Shown: positions 34,810-46,188 of the stretch, piece by piece
Position numbering within the stretch: position 1 is the stretch's first letter
Layout: each line of letters opens with the position of its first letter
DNA from: Brachionus koreanus
Lineage: Eukaryota; Rotifera; Eurotatoria; Ploima; Brachionidae
Direction of reading: 5' to 3'
Assembly: GCA_016987375.1 (NCBI GenBank)
Contig: PJRA01000508.1
Location: 219,103-283,102 of the forward strand
DNA length: 64,000 nucleotides
Made by a program: the position numbers and the translations under genes
The notes under the pieces: generated by a model
Told to the model about the DNA's origin: nothing
The model's input: only the letters and a program-made list of their open reading frames with translations
Databases searched by the model: none

Positions 34810-36561
34810 TTTTTAAAAAAAATTTACTAGTCATTTTTTAAGCTGTAAACCATTCTTATAGTTTTAATAAAAGCTTTATTATAAAAGATTTTAATTCTTA
34901 CTCTGAAATTGAAACTTGTATAAACATGCTCTTTACGTAGATTTAAAAAAGAAATATATGAAAAAATTTAAAGTCTTTTTTTTCGTTTTTTTAATTCAAA
35001 ATTAAAATAAATTTATGCTTCAATAAGCCAAGAGATAAAATCTTGTATGAAACATTTTTTTGAGTATCTAAAATTATAGAAATTAGAATAAAAAAATTAA
35101 AGTTTATTTTATAATTGTTTAAATAAAAATAAAAAATAATCTATATCAAAAGCTAATCTAATCATAAAAAAATTAAACTAAATATTAATATCTATTTTTT
35201 AAAATACTTATTAATCTTAGAATTTATCAACATCGAAAAGTTTTTTTAAATAAAGATAAAAAAAAGAGAAGGGCTAAAAAAATATTATATCTTATTAGAA
35301 ATAAAAATAATTATTTTTTTTTTAATTTTTATTACATTAATAATTAGAAGGTAAAAATTTACATGAACCGAAATTCTTTTATTTTTAGGGAAAAAAAAAC
35401 TCTAAGTGATGTCACTTAAACCCTTTCCTCAAAATTCGATACTTAAGTTGAATTTTCAACGAAAAAATTCATTATAAAAACTTGAATTGATCTTATTCAA
35501 TTCTGAATAAAAATGATTTTGATTTACGATGAATTTGGTTTACTGGAACTGAAATTAATATTCTTGATTTTAAATAATGCACTAAATGACAAAAAGGCTT
35601 CATTAAGTCTTTTCTTAATAAATATTTTAATATTTTATTGTAAACTAGAAAATTGACTTGAAAAAAAAACAATTTTTATTTTAGCACTGTAAAACTATTC
35701 CCAAAAATTAAAATACAAATAGATTCAAAGTAAACGAAATACAAATTATTTTAATTGAACTTTAAATCAAAAGGCCAGGATATTTTTAATTGAAATTTAT
35801 TCCAAATGTAACCTAAAAAAAATTTAGCAAATATTCTCAAGAGCTATAAACAACTCAAAGTTATCAGAAAAAAATATTTCAAACGTATTTATTTTCAAAT
35901 TTTTAGCATCATTTAAATTTAAAATTTTAGCTTTAAATGTACGTACTGAAATTTTTCTTTATTAAAACTTTTTGATAAGCTAAGTAACATTTATTATTTT
36001 CAAAAATTCCGACTCTTTTATTTTTTTGTACAAATGGAGAATTTATTTTATTTTTGGTGTTGAGTTTTACTTCAGTGATAAAAAAAATACAAAGACATAG
36101 ATTTTAGCTTTATAGAGAGGTAAATTAGATTTTTTCTAGAGTCGAGCGCAAAACTTTGAGCATTATTATCACTAGCTAATATTTATTGAACAAATGATAA
36201 AAGAGAACACAAAAATTTATAATATAGGAGAAAAAATTACATTTTATTTTCAGTTAACTTAAGTATATTGCAAATATTCTACTTTGTATTAAATCAAAAT
36301 TATAATAATTTAAACTTGAATTTTTGAGAAAAATAAAAATAAAAAAAAAGCGAACTAAATAACCAAAAAAATTTGAAATGTTTTCGTTTTCCCATTTAAT
36401 ACTTGCAAATGGGTTTTCACTTAACTCTTTTATGCATTTGAATAATAATAATAATAAAAATTTCAATTAGATTGATTGAATAATTTCTATTTCGTTTTTG
36501 ATTCACATTTATGAAAAGCTTTGGATTTTCTTTTCACAATTTTTAATTTTATTTAGACTTA
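34810..36561. other. AT-rich spacer
   Basis: 1.75 kb of A/T-rich sequence with no recognised gene or repeat. ATTTAG at 36551-36556, just upstream of the zinc-finger gene's ATG, could be a 5'-UTR acceptor. Confidence 0.45.
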
Positions 36562-37813
36562 ATGATGCAGGTCCTAGGCCCATTAGGCTCAAACACACAA
36601 AACCTATTCCGACCAAACGAAAACACCAATTTAGGTATGCTTAAAAATTACGCACAACATTATTAAATAGCCTAATTTTCATTAAGCAGATACGGATCCA
36701 GCCGATCTACTAAAATGCGGCTCTTGTTCAACCGAGTTTCTTTTGTCCGATATAGTGTTCTTTATTCAGCACAAAACTAAAGCTTGTAAAATAAACCACA
36801 ATTCAAACAGTTGTATCTTTTACCCGGCCATCAGATTTTTTTTAAACTTTTCTGTTTTAGGTCAAAAAGAAAACACTTTAAAGTGTTCAAACTGCAGTGA
36901 AAGCTTCCGCACAGCGGACGGTCTTTTAAAACACGCTCAATTTCATCATAACATAAACATATTCATTGAAAAGCCTAACGAGACCAAAAGTGAACAAACA
37001 ACTAAGACCAAAGAAGAAAAACAAGATCAAATTTTTATAGATGTTATTCCGTCCGAATCAAATTCAATGTTTTTAGATCATTCTAAGTCGTATAACATTA
37101 CAGTTTCGTCATCGGGAGTCGATACGAACAACAACGAAACTGTTAACCAAACTGTGCAAAGTAAATCATCAGCCTCATTAGACCACAACGACTCGACAAA
37201 TTCTTCTTGTGATTCTAGTCAAAACACTAATCAGAAGCCGCCAGATCCGGCATCGCAATCCACCTCAAAAGTCAAAACTCCTGACTCCAAAGACAAAAAA
37301 CCTAAATCAAAAGCCAACGCTAGCTTTTTCTGTGACATTTGTAATGCAGCTTTTAATCAAAAAATTCACTTGACAAAACATTCTGCTAAACATACTGGAA
37401 TAAAACCATTTAAATGCACCGAGTGTAATTATTCAACAGTAGAAAGATCCCATCTTAAAGTACATGTGCGAGTACACACAGGAGAAAAACCATTCAAGTG
37501 TTCACATTGCGAGTATGCTACAGCCCAAAGTAGCACACTAAAAATCCATAAAAAAAGACATCATGAAAAATCAGAGAATAAATCTCAACAATCTTTTGCA
37601 GAATTGAACGCTGATACAGAAGAGAGCAAAAAGACGACTGAGACGACCAAAATTCAGCTAGATTATAAAAATTTACCTCCAACTAAACGTTTTAAAAATA
37701 TTAGTCAAATGGAAAATATGAATAAAAATGATGAAATAACCAAAGAAGACAATAGATTGCTTGGTTTGGCAAATATTGCACTTGAACGAGAAGATCCCAA
37801 GCAACCAACTTGA
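36562..37813 (+). CDS. BCL11-like zinc-finger transcription factor
   Basis: Three exons: 36562-36634, 36687-36812 and 36861-37813, giving 383 residues. An N-terminal C-x2-C..H-x5-C finger (LLKCGSCSTEFLLSDIVFFI then QHKTKAC) resembles the unusual first finger of BCL11A/B. Next is a C2H2 finger LKCSNCSESFRTADGLLKHA, like BCL11 finger 1, and a Ser/Asn/Lys-rich linker. Three tandem C2H2 fingers follow: FFCDICNAAF, FKCTECNYST and FKCSHCEYATAQSSTLKIH, with TGEKP-type linkers. The last finger's CxYATAQSS echoes BCL11 too. A nuclear DNA-binding regulator is inferred. It is much shorter than vertebrate BCL11 and lacks the N-terminal NuRD-binding motif in what I can see. The second donor (GTATCT) was chosen because it restores the frame and removes a hydrophobic insert. 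Confidence 0.78.
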
Positions 37814-38568
37814 TCTATTTTATTTTGCTAAAAAATTAGCTTTTTTCATATTTTTAGTGTTATTTATATTTGTTTTTAATTTAAATGCCGGTGCTCTCTA
37901 AACCTAAACACTAACTCAGAATAAATAATCTTAAATTGTAAAAATTTTTTTATTTAAATCCATATTTTCATAGTTATTTTTCCGCTTGTGAAAATAAATA
38001 AAAAATTTCATTTTATTTTGTTTCTCAAAGAAAATTAGATCTTTTTTTTTGTAAAATAAAAAGATCAAAAATAATTTTTTGCTAAATTGAATAGCGTAAA
38101 TACATGTTTTTCATAAGTTTTAATCTTTACTATTAAAAACCTTGAAAATTAAGCTATTTTTTGGAGACAGCAAAATCAAGTTCTTGGGCTTAATGACGAT
38201 GCCATTTTTACGGTAGAAATTTTCAAAATTAAAAGTAAACTAAATCTTAGAATGAAAATACATTATATGAAAAATTCAGTAATAATGCTAAATACTGAAA
38301 TATCTTAACAATTTTTAAACTTATGATTATTAATATCAATTTTTTGAATATGTTATGAATGGAATAATTAGAAAAATTGTAATTTTAAGCATATTTAATT
38401 TGTTAGTTAAAAAAATTTTGAAATTATTAACATTAACTATAAAAATAATATTGAAAAATTTTCATAATTAAATTTTAATTTAAAACTAGTTAATTATACA
38501 AATTAATTTAATCATTTTCTAATGATTAGCTTTTAATATTTAACAGTGTTTAAGATTGTAATCACATA
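37814..38568. other. AT-rich spacer
   Basis: Downstream of the zinc-finger gene there is no gene or repeat that I recognise until the PX-SH3 gene. Confidence 0.45.
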
Positions 38569-39919
38569 ATGAACGATAAGCATATCGTTGAAGTAGATGT
38601 GAATAACGTTGAAAAACGATATGAACCCTCAAAATATTATGTTTATTGCATTTGGGTTACATGGTCCGATTCGAATAAATTCAAAATATTCAGGAGATAT
38701 TCTCAGTTTTTTGACTTACAAGTACCTAAATAATATATTTTTAAATTTTGGTTTTAAATATTTCTTTTAAGTGTAGGCTTTTAGATAAATTTAAAAAAGA
38801 AGCTGGATATTTCAATCCAAACGAAAGGGAAATTCCTTTTTTGCCAGGAAAAAAAATTTTCGGCAGAAGTCAAATATCATCAGTGGCTCTTCAACGATTG
38901 TTTCAATTAAATGCTTATTCAAAAGTGATTTTTTTTTTGCAAAATTTTATAAAAGTTTTGGCACATTTTTTTAGAGATTAATTAGGCTTAAAAAAGAAAT
39001 TTCATGCTGCGAGCTAGTTCTAGATTTTTTTGAAATGAATCAAAATGACATAAATTCTTTAAGTCAGACAAATTCAAATGAGCTTCCAACACAAATATCC
39101 TTACCAACGCAAAGTGAAGAATACAAATGTATTCATGATTTTAAAGCTTTAACAAAAAATGAAATAAGTTTACGAAAAAACCAAATAGTTAAAGTACTTG
39201 AGAAAAATTTTAATGGGTGGTGGTTTATTGATTCAAGTGATGGTCAAGGATTCGTACCTCAAAGTGTGCTCAAACCTTTAGACAATTTTAATCTTAGTCA
39301 AGATAAACTGGTATTGCCAGTAGATGAGAATGAAATATTTATTGTTAAAAAAGATTATATTCCAGTTAAATCTGATGAGATTCGTATTAGTAAAGGAGAT
39401 TATATCCGAGTGATGGAAAAAAGATTGAATGGATGGTGGTTAGTTGAATACCAGAATATTGTGGGCATTGCTCCAGCAGTTTGTATCAGTCAAATAAACA
39501 AAACAAAATTAGACAAAGAGATTCATAAAAATAGCGATTCCAAATCAGTTCTTAGTTTCGCTAGTTTTGAAAGTGTTGGGGATTCAATGGAATCAGCTTT
39601 GAATCAAAGCAATGATTTTTATTACGTCATTCAAGATTATGATGATCCATTGAATGAAGGATTAAGTCTAAAAATGGGACAGAAATGTAGAATACTTAAT
39701 ACAGAGAATGACTCAGGTTGGTGGTATGTTATGATTGAAGGCACTCAACAAGAAGGTTGGGCTCCAAGTTCTTTTTTGACGAAGCAAAAGTTAAAGCCAG
39801 CTCGACCTCCTCCGCCAAAAAATACTAGTGATATTGAGACAAATTCGAATTTTTTTTCTATAAATGAAGAAATAACAAGTGTATCAAAGCTGCGAGATAT
39901 GTTTGAGAAAAAATTTTAA
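38569..39919 (+). CDS. PX and SH3 domain adaptor, SH3PXD2 (TKS)-like
   Basis: Three exons: 38569-38721, 38772-38924 and 38975-39919, all phase 0, giving 416 residues. The PX domain spans about residues 5-125, with VEKRYEPSKYYVY, VTWSDSN, the phosphoinositide-binding FRRYSQFFDL, and IPFLPGKKIFGRSQ followed by CCELVLDFF. Then come three SH3 domains at about 160-215 (ending NGWWFIDSSDGQGFVPQSVL), 230-290 (RLNGWWLVEYQNIVGIAP) and 330-385 (DSGWWYVMIEGTQQEGWAPS). The PX plus SH3 sequence is closest to TKS5/TKS4 (SH3PXD2A/B), scaffolds of podosomes and Nox activation. This protein is far shorter, with three SH3 domains rather than four or five, so it could equally be called an ancestral p47phox/TKS-type organiser. 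It has a PPPPK-type proline motif near the C-terminus (RPPPPK). Confidence 0.85.
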
Positions 39920-40150
39920 AATTATTTTTAAATAATAAGATAAAATAATATTTTTAAAAAAAAATTCAACTGATTTAAATTTCAAATATTAGTTTTAAAT
40001 TTAATTTTTTATTTTAATTTTAAATTTTTTAAATTTTCTGTTCAGCAAAAATTTTTCTCACTCAGTTTTGCACGATTTTTTTAATTAAAAATTAGTTTTT
40101 GTTAAATTATTTATTTTTAAAAGGTACTAAAATATTCAGATAAAAAAAAC

Positions 40151-41422
40151 TTACAAATCTTGTTTTAATTTTATCTCATTTAACAAAATTTTAAAATTTT
40201 TTACAAATTTAACAAAATAGTCGTCATTTTCATGCTCTTTTTCCGCTAAATTTTGATATATATTTAATAATTTTTTAATTAAATTGATCAGATCTTGATT
40301 TCTGAAGCTAGCTTGACAATGTTCCACTAAACTCATCATTGAATCAAGAATTTTTTCTCTACTGTCATGATCTTCTGCAATTGCCAAAATGCTTCCATAA
40401 TGATCACACCAATTTTTTTGAATCAATTCATCAACAAAATTTATTTTATTGTATTGCTCAACAGTCGATAAATCATTTGGACTATTTATAATGTTCTTTT
40501 TTTCTCTTATTAAATCATCTGTTAAAGTTAATATCTTTGTTTTTAATTTGATAGATTCGATTTTATTAATTGTATTTGATAAAATTTCAGCACCACCAAA
40601 TTTTAGAAATTCATGTTGAGCAAAAGGAAAATTCCTCAATAAACCAGATAGAGTGAAAATAAATTTTGAGAGCAATTCGTTTTTTAGGATTCGAGTAGAC
40701 ATTCTGTTTAATAAAATTTGTAACAATTGAGTTTTTATAGCATAGACTTTGACTTTTGAATTGCTTTGAATTGCTGAACCAAGAACAATAATCAAATTTT
40801 GAGCATATTCTGAGTCTTCATGCATAAGTGTTGAATTTAATTCCTTCAAGATTAAATCAAAGCCTCCCAGATCACATAAAAGCAAACCATTATCAAATTG
40901 ATGAACATAAAACTCAAGGTCTTTCAGAATTGTCACTTTATCACTACGGTTGGAATTTTTGAATTGTTCGAGCAAACTTTTGATTATTTCAAAATCAGTC
41001 TGAACATTAAAATTTATATCATTAAGTTCTTTTTTAAGTTCATCGTATGATTTGAATTTTTTACGAATTTTTTCTTCATGGGTCTCTTCATTCTGACTTT
41101 TTTTCGAAAAAAATTCTTCATTGTTGATTAGTTTTAATGATTCTTCGAATTCTTTATTAAATTTTGGCTTTTCTTCTTCAAGGATTTTGGCTTCTCGTTC
41201 TCCTGTTTGAACGTTCAATCGAACATGAAGGCCTTTAGGGATCCCTTGTCCTGGTTTAACTCTTTGCCATTCGTGTGTTGGTATAAATTCTTCATCAGTT
41301 ACTTCGAATTTTTCATCAGGTTTTTCAACATATGAAGAGTCTTCAACTAATATAATATCATTTGTAAAATTATTGGGTATAAGTGTCACAAAATAAAGAA
41401 TTAAAAATGACCAAAATTTCAT
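40151..41422 (-). CDS. SIL1: SIL1 nucleotide exchange factor of the ER
   Basis: Intronless 423-residue protein with an N-terminal signal peptide (MKFWSFLILYFVTLIPNN). The SIL1 signature lies at about 47-78: HEWQRVKPGQGIPKGLHVRL followed by QTGEREAK. The rest is armadillo-like helices, with DLEFYVHQFDNGLLLCDLGG and a repeated FLKFGGAEIL-type motif. SIL1 is the luminal nucleotide exchange factor for the Hsp70 BiP. The final four residues KQDL look like a KDEL-type ER retrieval signal, which would fit its location. It is convergent with the PX-SH3 gene, with about 230 bp between stop codons. Confidence 0.93.
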   Translation of the reverse strand: MKFWSFLILYFVTLIPNNFTNDIILVEDSSYVEKPDEKFEVTDEEFIPTHEWQRVKPGQGIPKGLHVRLNVQTGEREAKILEEEKPKFNKEFEESLKLINNEEFFSKKSQNEETHEEKIRKKFKSYDELKKELNDINFNVQTDFEIIKSLLEQFKNSNRSDKVTILKDLEFYVHQFDNGLLLCDLGGFDLILKELNSTLMHEDSEYAQNLIIVLGSAIQSNSKVKVYAIKTQLLQILLNRMSTRILKNELLSKFIFTLSGLLRNFPFAQHEFLKFGGAEILSNTINKIESIKLKTKILTLTDDLIREKKNIINSPNDLSTVEQYNKINFVDELIQKNWCDHYGSILAIAEDHDSREKILDSMMSLVEHCQASFRNQDLINLIKKLLNIYQNLAEKEHENDDYFVKFVKNFKILLNEIKLKQDL

Positions 41423-42659
41423 TTTTTAGTTTTGAATTTTTTAAAACAGCATTATTATACTTTCATTTTAGAATATTCACGATACTTTTAGTACGTGTTT
41501 AATGAAGACTGGATATTTGTGATTGCTACTGGCGTGTCATTATTAAGTTAAATTTTGACTAATTTATTGTTATCTTGTTAAAATGATATTGATTTATAAG
41601 ACTTGAAAAATTTAAATCGGTAACTGAATGGGTAGTCGAATGACTAATTTTGATTGCAAATGTAAACGTTTTAATTCAAAAAATGTATAAAATCATAATT
41701 GAATATAATAAGAAGAGAATATAGCCTTTACGAAGTATTTTACTAAAATAATTATTATAATAATAATATAGATAAGCTACAACAGATGAACAAGGCTGCA
41801 AATAGCCTAGCTAGCTATTTTAAATTTAATAAAATTAATTCAAAGGCTTGATTTCAGTTAGTAAAAAATTTGAAGATAATTAAAAATTCTTTTAGAATTG
41901 AATTTAATTTTTGGTCAAAATAAAATTTAACCATAGATATTACTTACGAATGTAGGCTATATTTTAGCTTATTTCTAAATAAAATTGTTTCAATATTGCT
42001 TAGATTATAATTAATTCCAAGGGAATAAACTTGAAATCTGCCCATTACAAAGTTTTACTCAATTTTTAACTGTTATTAGTAGGAAATTTAAATAATTTTA
42101 TTTCTTCCGAAAAGTTAACAATAGTGCCAATAATCTAACTTCATTTATTTTAACTAACCTTTAAAAACTATTCCTCTGTTATAATTTTTGTGCAATTAGA
42201 TTTATTTCTCAAATCAATAATTATTCTTTTTCAATAAAACGATTTATACAAAATTCTAAAACTTATGCTAACTGTTTTTTCGTTAATGTACGTAAAATTT
42301 GTAATACATAATGCTTTTTTATTTCAAATTAAAAATTGATTCTAAATGATTCAAAAAAATCCTGATAAATTAATAATTAATAATTTTTTATCAAAAAATT
42401 TTAAATATATAAGCTGTGATAATTCTTTTCGATTATTTTCATGAAAGAAATCTTTGCAAATTAAAAAAGCTAAGTTACAAATAACTTTCGGACCAAAAAA
42501 GACACCAAAGCTCCAAAGTTTTTGGAAATTTTAGATTGTACAACAATTTACAACTGATTTACTCCAAAAAATCTCAATATATTTATTGTTTTAGCTCCAT
42601 TTATTCTAGTTCAATTTGTTTAACATTTTTCAAGTCTTATGTTTTCTTGTGCATTTCTT
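41423..42659. other. AT-rich spacer upstream of SIL1
   Basis: No gene recognised; presumably includes the SIL1 promoter, but no specific element stands out. Confidence 0.45.
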
Positions 42660-43085
42660 CCAAGTCTTCAAATTATGTGTATTAACATTAAGTTGGTTAC
42701 CTCAATTACCATCAGTGACATACAAATCGAGTACGTTAGAGGATTCGGATACTTATAAAGTGCAAATGGTAACATGGTAACATAAAAAGACATTGTAAGT
42801 AGACTAGATAAAGCAAAGGGTATCCAACCGGAAATCAGCAAGCTAAAACTGTGGATGATCTTGATAATTAACACTGATATATGGAAGCAAATGTTGGAGG
42901 ACATGAGTGATAGGAAAAAATCGAACACCTTTCATACTGGATTCCTAAGGAGGATTTCTCAATACAGTGGCCTTAAAAATAGTGTGCAACGTTAAACTAT
43001 ATAGAGGAACGAAGTATGGGCAAATGGCTGCTCAAGCGCCACATAAGGAAAGACGAACAGCAGGAACATGGAAGATAAAAATCAC
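42660..43085 (+). pseudogene. Heavily degraded non-LTR retrotransposon RT tail
   Basis: A GC-richer patch on the plus strand. Broken translation gives LEDMSDRKKSNTFHTGFLRR followed by ISQYSGLKN, and later KWLLKRHIRKDEQQEHG. This follows the order of the LINE RT C-terminal region (ECWRM..., F...CLRRI..I.W, then the RW.GH..R region). Numerous stops and frameshifts separate the pieces. Inference from pattern order; no single block is decisive. Confidence 0.55.
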
Positions 43086-44007
43086 AAAAAAGCTTGTAAT
43101 ACTATTAAAAAAATATTAATTGTCTAGAAGACAAAAATGAATCAGGATATTTTAATATTTATTAATTATTAGGTGAGGTGAAAGTGTTACTAAACGAAAA
43201 AAGATTTTTCTATTCTAATCTAAAATGATTGATTTTTAGTTATTGTATGAATTTAGTCAAAAGAATATTTATAATATTTTATTTAGTTTAGTAAATTGAA
43301 TAAATATAAATGGCACAGTGATTGACATACACCGTTTTTTAACAGTATTATATCTGTGAATTACTTTAAATAATTATCTTTTTTTAAATTAAGAAAAAAA
43401 ATAAACAAATAAGTTTTAAGTCGAGTCTATTTTTATGGTATTTATTGTTGTTTTACAAATTCTCATGTGTATTTTGATTACTATTTTTGCATCAAACATC
43501 TTGTTGCATTTTAGGTATTTTGTTTTGTTTTTTGGTGTTTTTATTCGTATATTGATTTTATCTTGTCTTGATAGTCTAGTTAATCTGTAGAGTTCTTGTT
43601 TGTCAAAGTCATCTTTCAAATATTGTATTTTTTATTCGTTTTGCAATAATCTAATTTAATGTATTTAAAATTTTATTTAAATATTTTTTTTTCTTTTTTC
43701 TATGGAACATAAATTTCAATAAATAAATAATAATAATAATAGTTATTTCAGAAAACACCTTATGGGTGATGTAGTACTAAATAAAAATAAAAAATAATAA
43801 AAAAATAGCATATGAAGGACAGTTTATGTGTTAATAATGGAAATTTTTTTAGTTTTAACTAGAAAAGTAAAAATCAAGACAAAAAAAATGACACTTCAAA
43901 GTTATTCAACTTTCAAGGACAATAAAAACTAAAATTTGAATTTAAAGTACTTATAGTAATATTGGATCTATTTAACAAAATTAATTTAGACTTTTTAGAA
44001 AATTAGA
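43086..44007. other. AT-rich spacer upstream of INCENP
   Basis: No gene called. A minus-strand frame at 43416-43619 has a finger-like C..MFD...IHMRIC spacing but no other support. Confidence 0.4.
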
Positions 44008-46188
44008 ATGCAAAAAAATAAATATGAACTTGAGGAGGCTATTCTCAATGGCGAATACGGTCCTTCGGTTCAGTTTTTCTATTCCGCCGAGAAAGAATTT
44101 CGTCTCGTGTCTGATTTTTCGGCTTATGATCGAATAACACAAAAATTCGAGTCTCTAAAACAAGAACTCGAATCTATGATTCAAAAAAAACGTTCGTCGG
44201 CATCCTCCCTACAATCAGAAGCCAAATTGAACATGCTAACTGAAAAATTCAAAACCCCATTTGAAAAAAGAACCTATTTAGCATTTTCAAAACCAGCCGA
44301 AATATCGAGTACAGAGTCGAATCGGTCAAAAAAGCGAGCGGCTGACGAAGTTGAACAAATAACAGAGGAAAAGCAGGCCAAAAGCAAAAAGAACAAAAAA
44401 ACGAGCAAAAAGAAAAAAAAGACTAAAAGCAAGCCAAAAGAAGAAACAAATAGCAATGTTAAAGAAGAAGACAATCCATCGAAAAAGGCCAAAGTGGATG
44501 AAAAAAAGTCTAAACTCGAATCACCAAGTCTAGTTCGCCTTAATAAGTTAGTTCCCAAGACTCCAATGACAAATCGTCTCAGTAGTCGAATACTGATTCA
44601 TTCATCAATTAAAAAAACAGTCAAGTCAAAACCACTGACTAGACGTGCGGCTGCCGCTATGGCTGCGGCCAAGTCCAATCAAGACGGACACGTTAAACAA
44701 ATGGTTGACAAAATTGAACAAAAAATTTTACCAACACCGCAAACACAGCGTAAATTTTTACCTCAATCATCAATCCAAAAAACAATTAGCAAACTAAAAG
44801 CTGTACGTTCATCAATAGACAAACGCAAAAGTGCCATCTCAACGTCTAAATTAGCTGTCAAAAGAAAATCAGAAAAGCAAGTTAAAGCATTTTTAAATAA
44901 TGTTAAAGATTCAAAGTTAGTGTTCACAGACGAAGCTAATAACAGAATATCGATAAATGCTAAAACGGAGCAAGACAAGAGTCTAGTAGGTGACATGATG
45001 GCCAAAAGTCCAAAATTAGTTCTGACCAAAATGCCATCAAGCTTGACTCAGTCGCAAAGTGTGTCGGCTAACATTGCCGGAAAAGTAATGGAAAACAGTG
45101 AAAAACGACTAAGCAAGGATTTATTGATGAATTCGAGTGTTTTGTCCCAATATAGGCCGGTCAATCTTAAAACAACCATGTCCGCATCGACAATTAAAGC
45201 CACTCCTAGTAAGCCTATTTTTGGTTCTGTAGGAAATTTGACTAGTCAACATTTGTACTCAAAATTTACGCCTTCTAAATTGACCAGGACAGAAGTTGAC
45301 GAAAAAAAGAAAGCGGATTTGATGGCAAAAGAGCAGAAAGAAAAAGAGCGTCTTGCCGAATTGGAAAAGCAAAAGCAAGAGAAGCTGAATGAAGCTAAAC
45401 GAAAACGAGATGAAAAATTGAAAAAAGTAAATGAGGCAAAACAAAAACAAAAAGAGGATGCCGAACAAAAGGCTAAGGAGTTAGAATTAAAGGAAAAGCA
45501 ACGTCTAGAAAACGAAAAGAACAAAAAACTAAATGCAAATAATTCAAGTATGTCGATCAAACAATCGGTAATGTCATCAGCTCAAAAAAAAAATGTACTC
45601 AATCCGGTTAATTTGAATACGACGGCCAAGTCTACAGTGGTTATAAACAAAGATAATTGTTCTGAATTTGTCAATTCGTTTAAAAAAAGTCTACTAATGT
45701 CACAACAGTTTCAAACCGCTCAAAAGTTACAGAAACAAAAAACTGTTACCTTACTCAAAAATGATAACAACCTTGAACAAACTTATGTGCTTAATTCACC
45801 GAATAAAAAAGCCATAAATCAGTCAAGTTATGAGTGTACTCCACTGCAGCCACCAAGGCTGAAAGATGAGGATAATTATGATGTTAGCGATATACGCTCA
45901 GATGATGACACTGATGACGAAGACGAGCCGAGCAAGCCTATACCCAGTTGGGCAAAAGAGCCTCTATTGAGTCAAAAGGCTCAAGATCAATGTCTCAGAG
46001 CAATTAATTTTACTCGTTTGTTCAAGTCAGCGTGCCAAGCTGATATTAACCTTGAGCAAATATTCAAGACAAAGCGACGCAAGTTTATCGAAAGATCGTC
46101 CAGTGCCAACTGGAATACTCCGCCAATTTGGAGCACTAATGGAATTAGCGGTGAGGAGTCGTTTATGCAATTAAGAAAAAATCTTTAA
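44008..46188 (+). CDS. INCENP: Inner centromere protein INCENP
   Basis: Uninterrupted 726-residue frame. A short helical N-terminus (about 1-60) would bind the Survivin/Borealin bundle. A long Lys/Ser-rich, probably disordered, region follows. A highly charged Glu/Lys/Arg-Gln-rich single alpha-helix/coiled coil spans about 425-515. The C-terminal IN-box, PIPSWAKEPLLSQKAQDQ (from 644), continues to FIERSSSANWNTPPIW (693-708). It contains the Ser triplet (697-699) that Aurora B phosphorylates in the family's TSS motif. INCENP scaffolds the chromosomal passenger complex and activates Aurora B. The IN-box appears complete. Codon use is similar to neighbours. Confidence 0.93.
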   Translation: MQKNKYELEEAILNGEYGPSVQFFYSAEKEFRLVSDFSAYDRITQKFESLKQELESMIQKKRSSASSLQSEAKLNMLTEKFKTPFEKRTYLAFSKPAEISSTESNRSKKRAADEVEQITEEKQAKSKKNKKTSKKKKKTKSKPKEETNSNVKEEDNPSKKAKVDEKKSKLESPSLVRLNKLVPKTPMTNRLSSRILIHSSIKKTVKSKPLTRRAAAAMAAAKSNQDGHVKQMVDKIEQKILPTPQTQRKFLPQSSIQKTISKLKAVRSSIDKRKSAISTSKLAVKRKSEKQVKAFLNNVKDSKLVFTDEANNRISINAKTEQDKSLVGDMMAKSPKLVLTKMPSSLTQSQSVSANIAGKVMENSEKRLSKDLLMNSSVLSQYRPVNLKTTMSASTIKATPSKPIFGSVGNLTSQHLYSKFTPSKLTRTEVDEKKKADLMAKEQKEKERLAELEKQKQEKLNEAKRKRDEKLKKVNEAKQKQKEDAEQKAKELELKEKQRLENEKNKKLNANNSSMSIKQSVMSSAQKKNVLNPVNLNTTAKSTVVINKDNCSEFVNSFKKSLLMSQQFQTAQKLQKQKTVTLLKNDNNLEQTYVLNSPNKKAINQSSYECTPLQPPRLKDEDNYDVSDIRSDDDTDDEDEPSKPIPSWAKEPLLSQKAQDQCLRAINFTRLFKSACQADINLEQIFKTKRRKFIERSSSANWNTPPIWSTNGISGEESFMQLRKNL

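Noticed and set aside
42668..42928. 86-codon minus-strand hydrophobic frame resembling a membrane protein
   Set aside because: It is the antisense of a patch that reads better as a degraded LINE reverse transcriptase on the plus strand.
43416..43619. Minus-strand frame with a zinc-finger-like C..MFD..IHMRIC pattern
   Set aside because: A single partial spacing match in a short Lys/Ile/Thr-rich peptide; no second ligand pair in order and no homologous context.
45246..45560. Long antisense frames inside INCENP rich in Phe/Ser/Cys
   Set aside because: They are the reverse of the Lys/Glu coiled-coil codons (AAA/GAA read as TTT/TTC) and carry no own signal.
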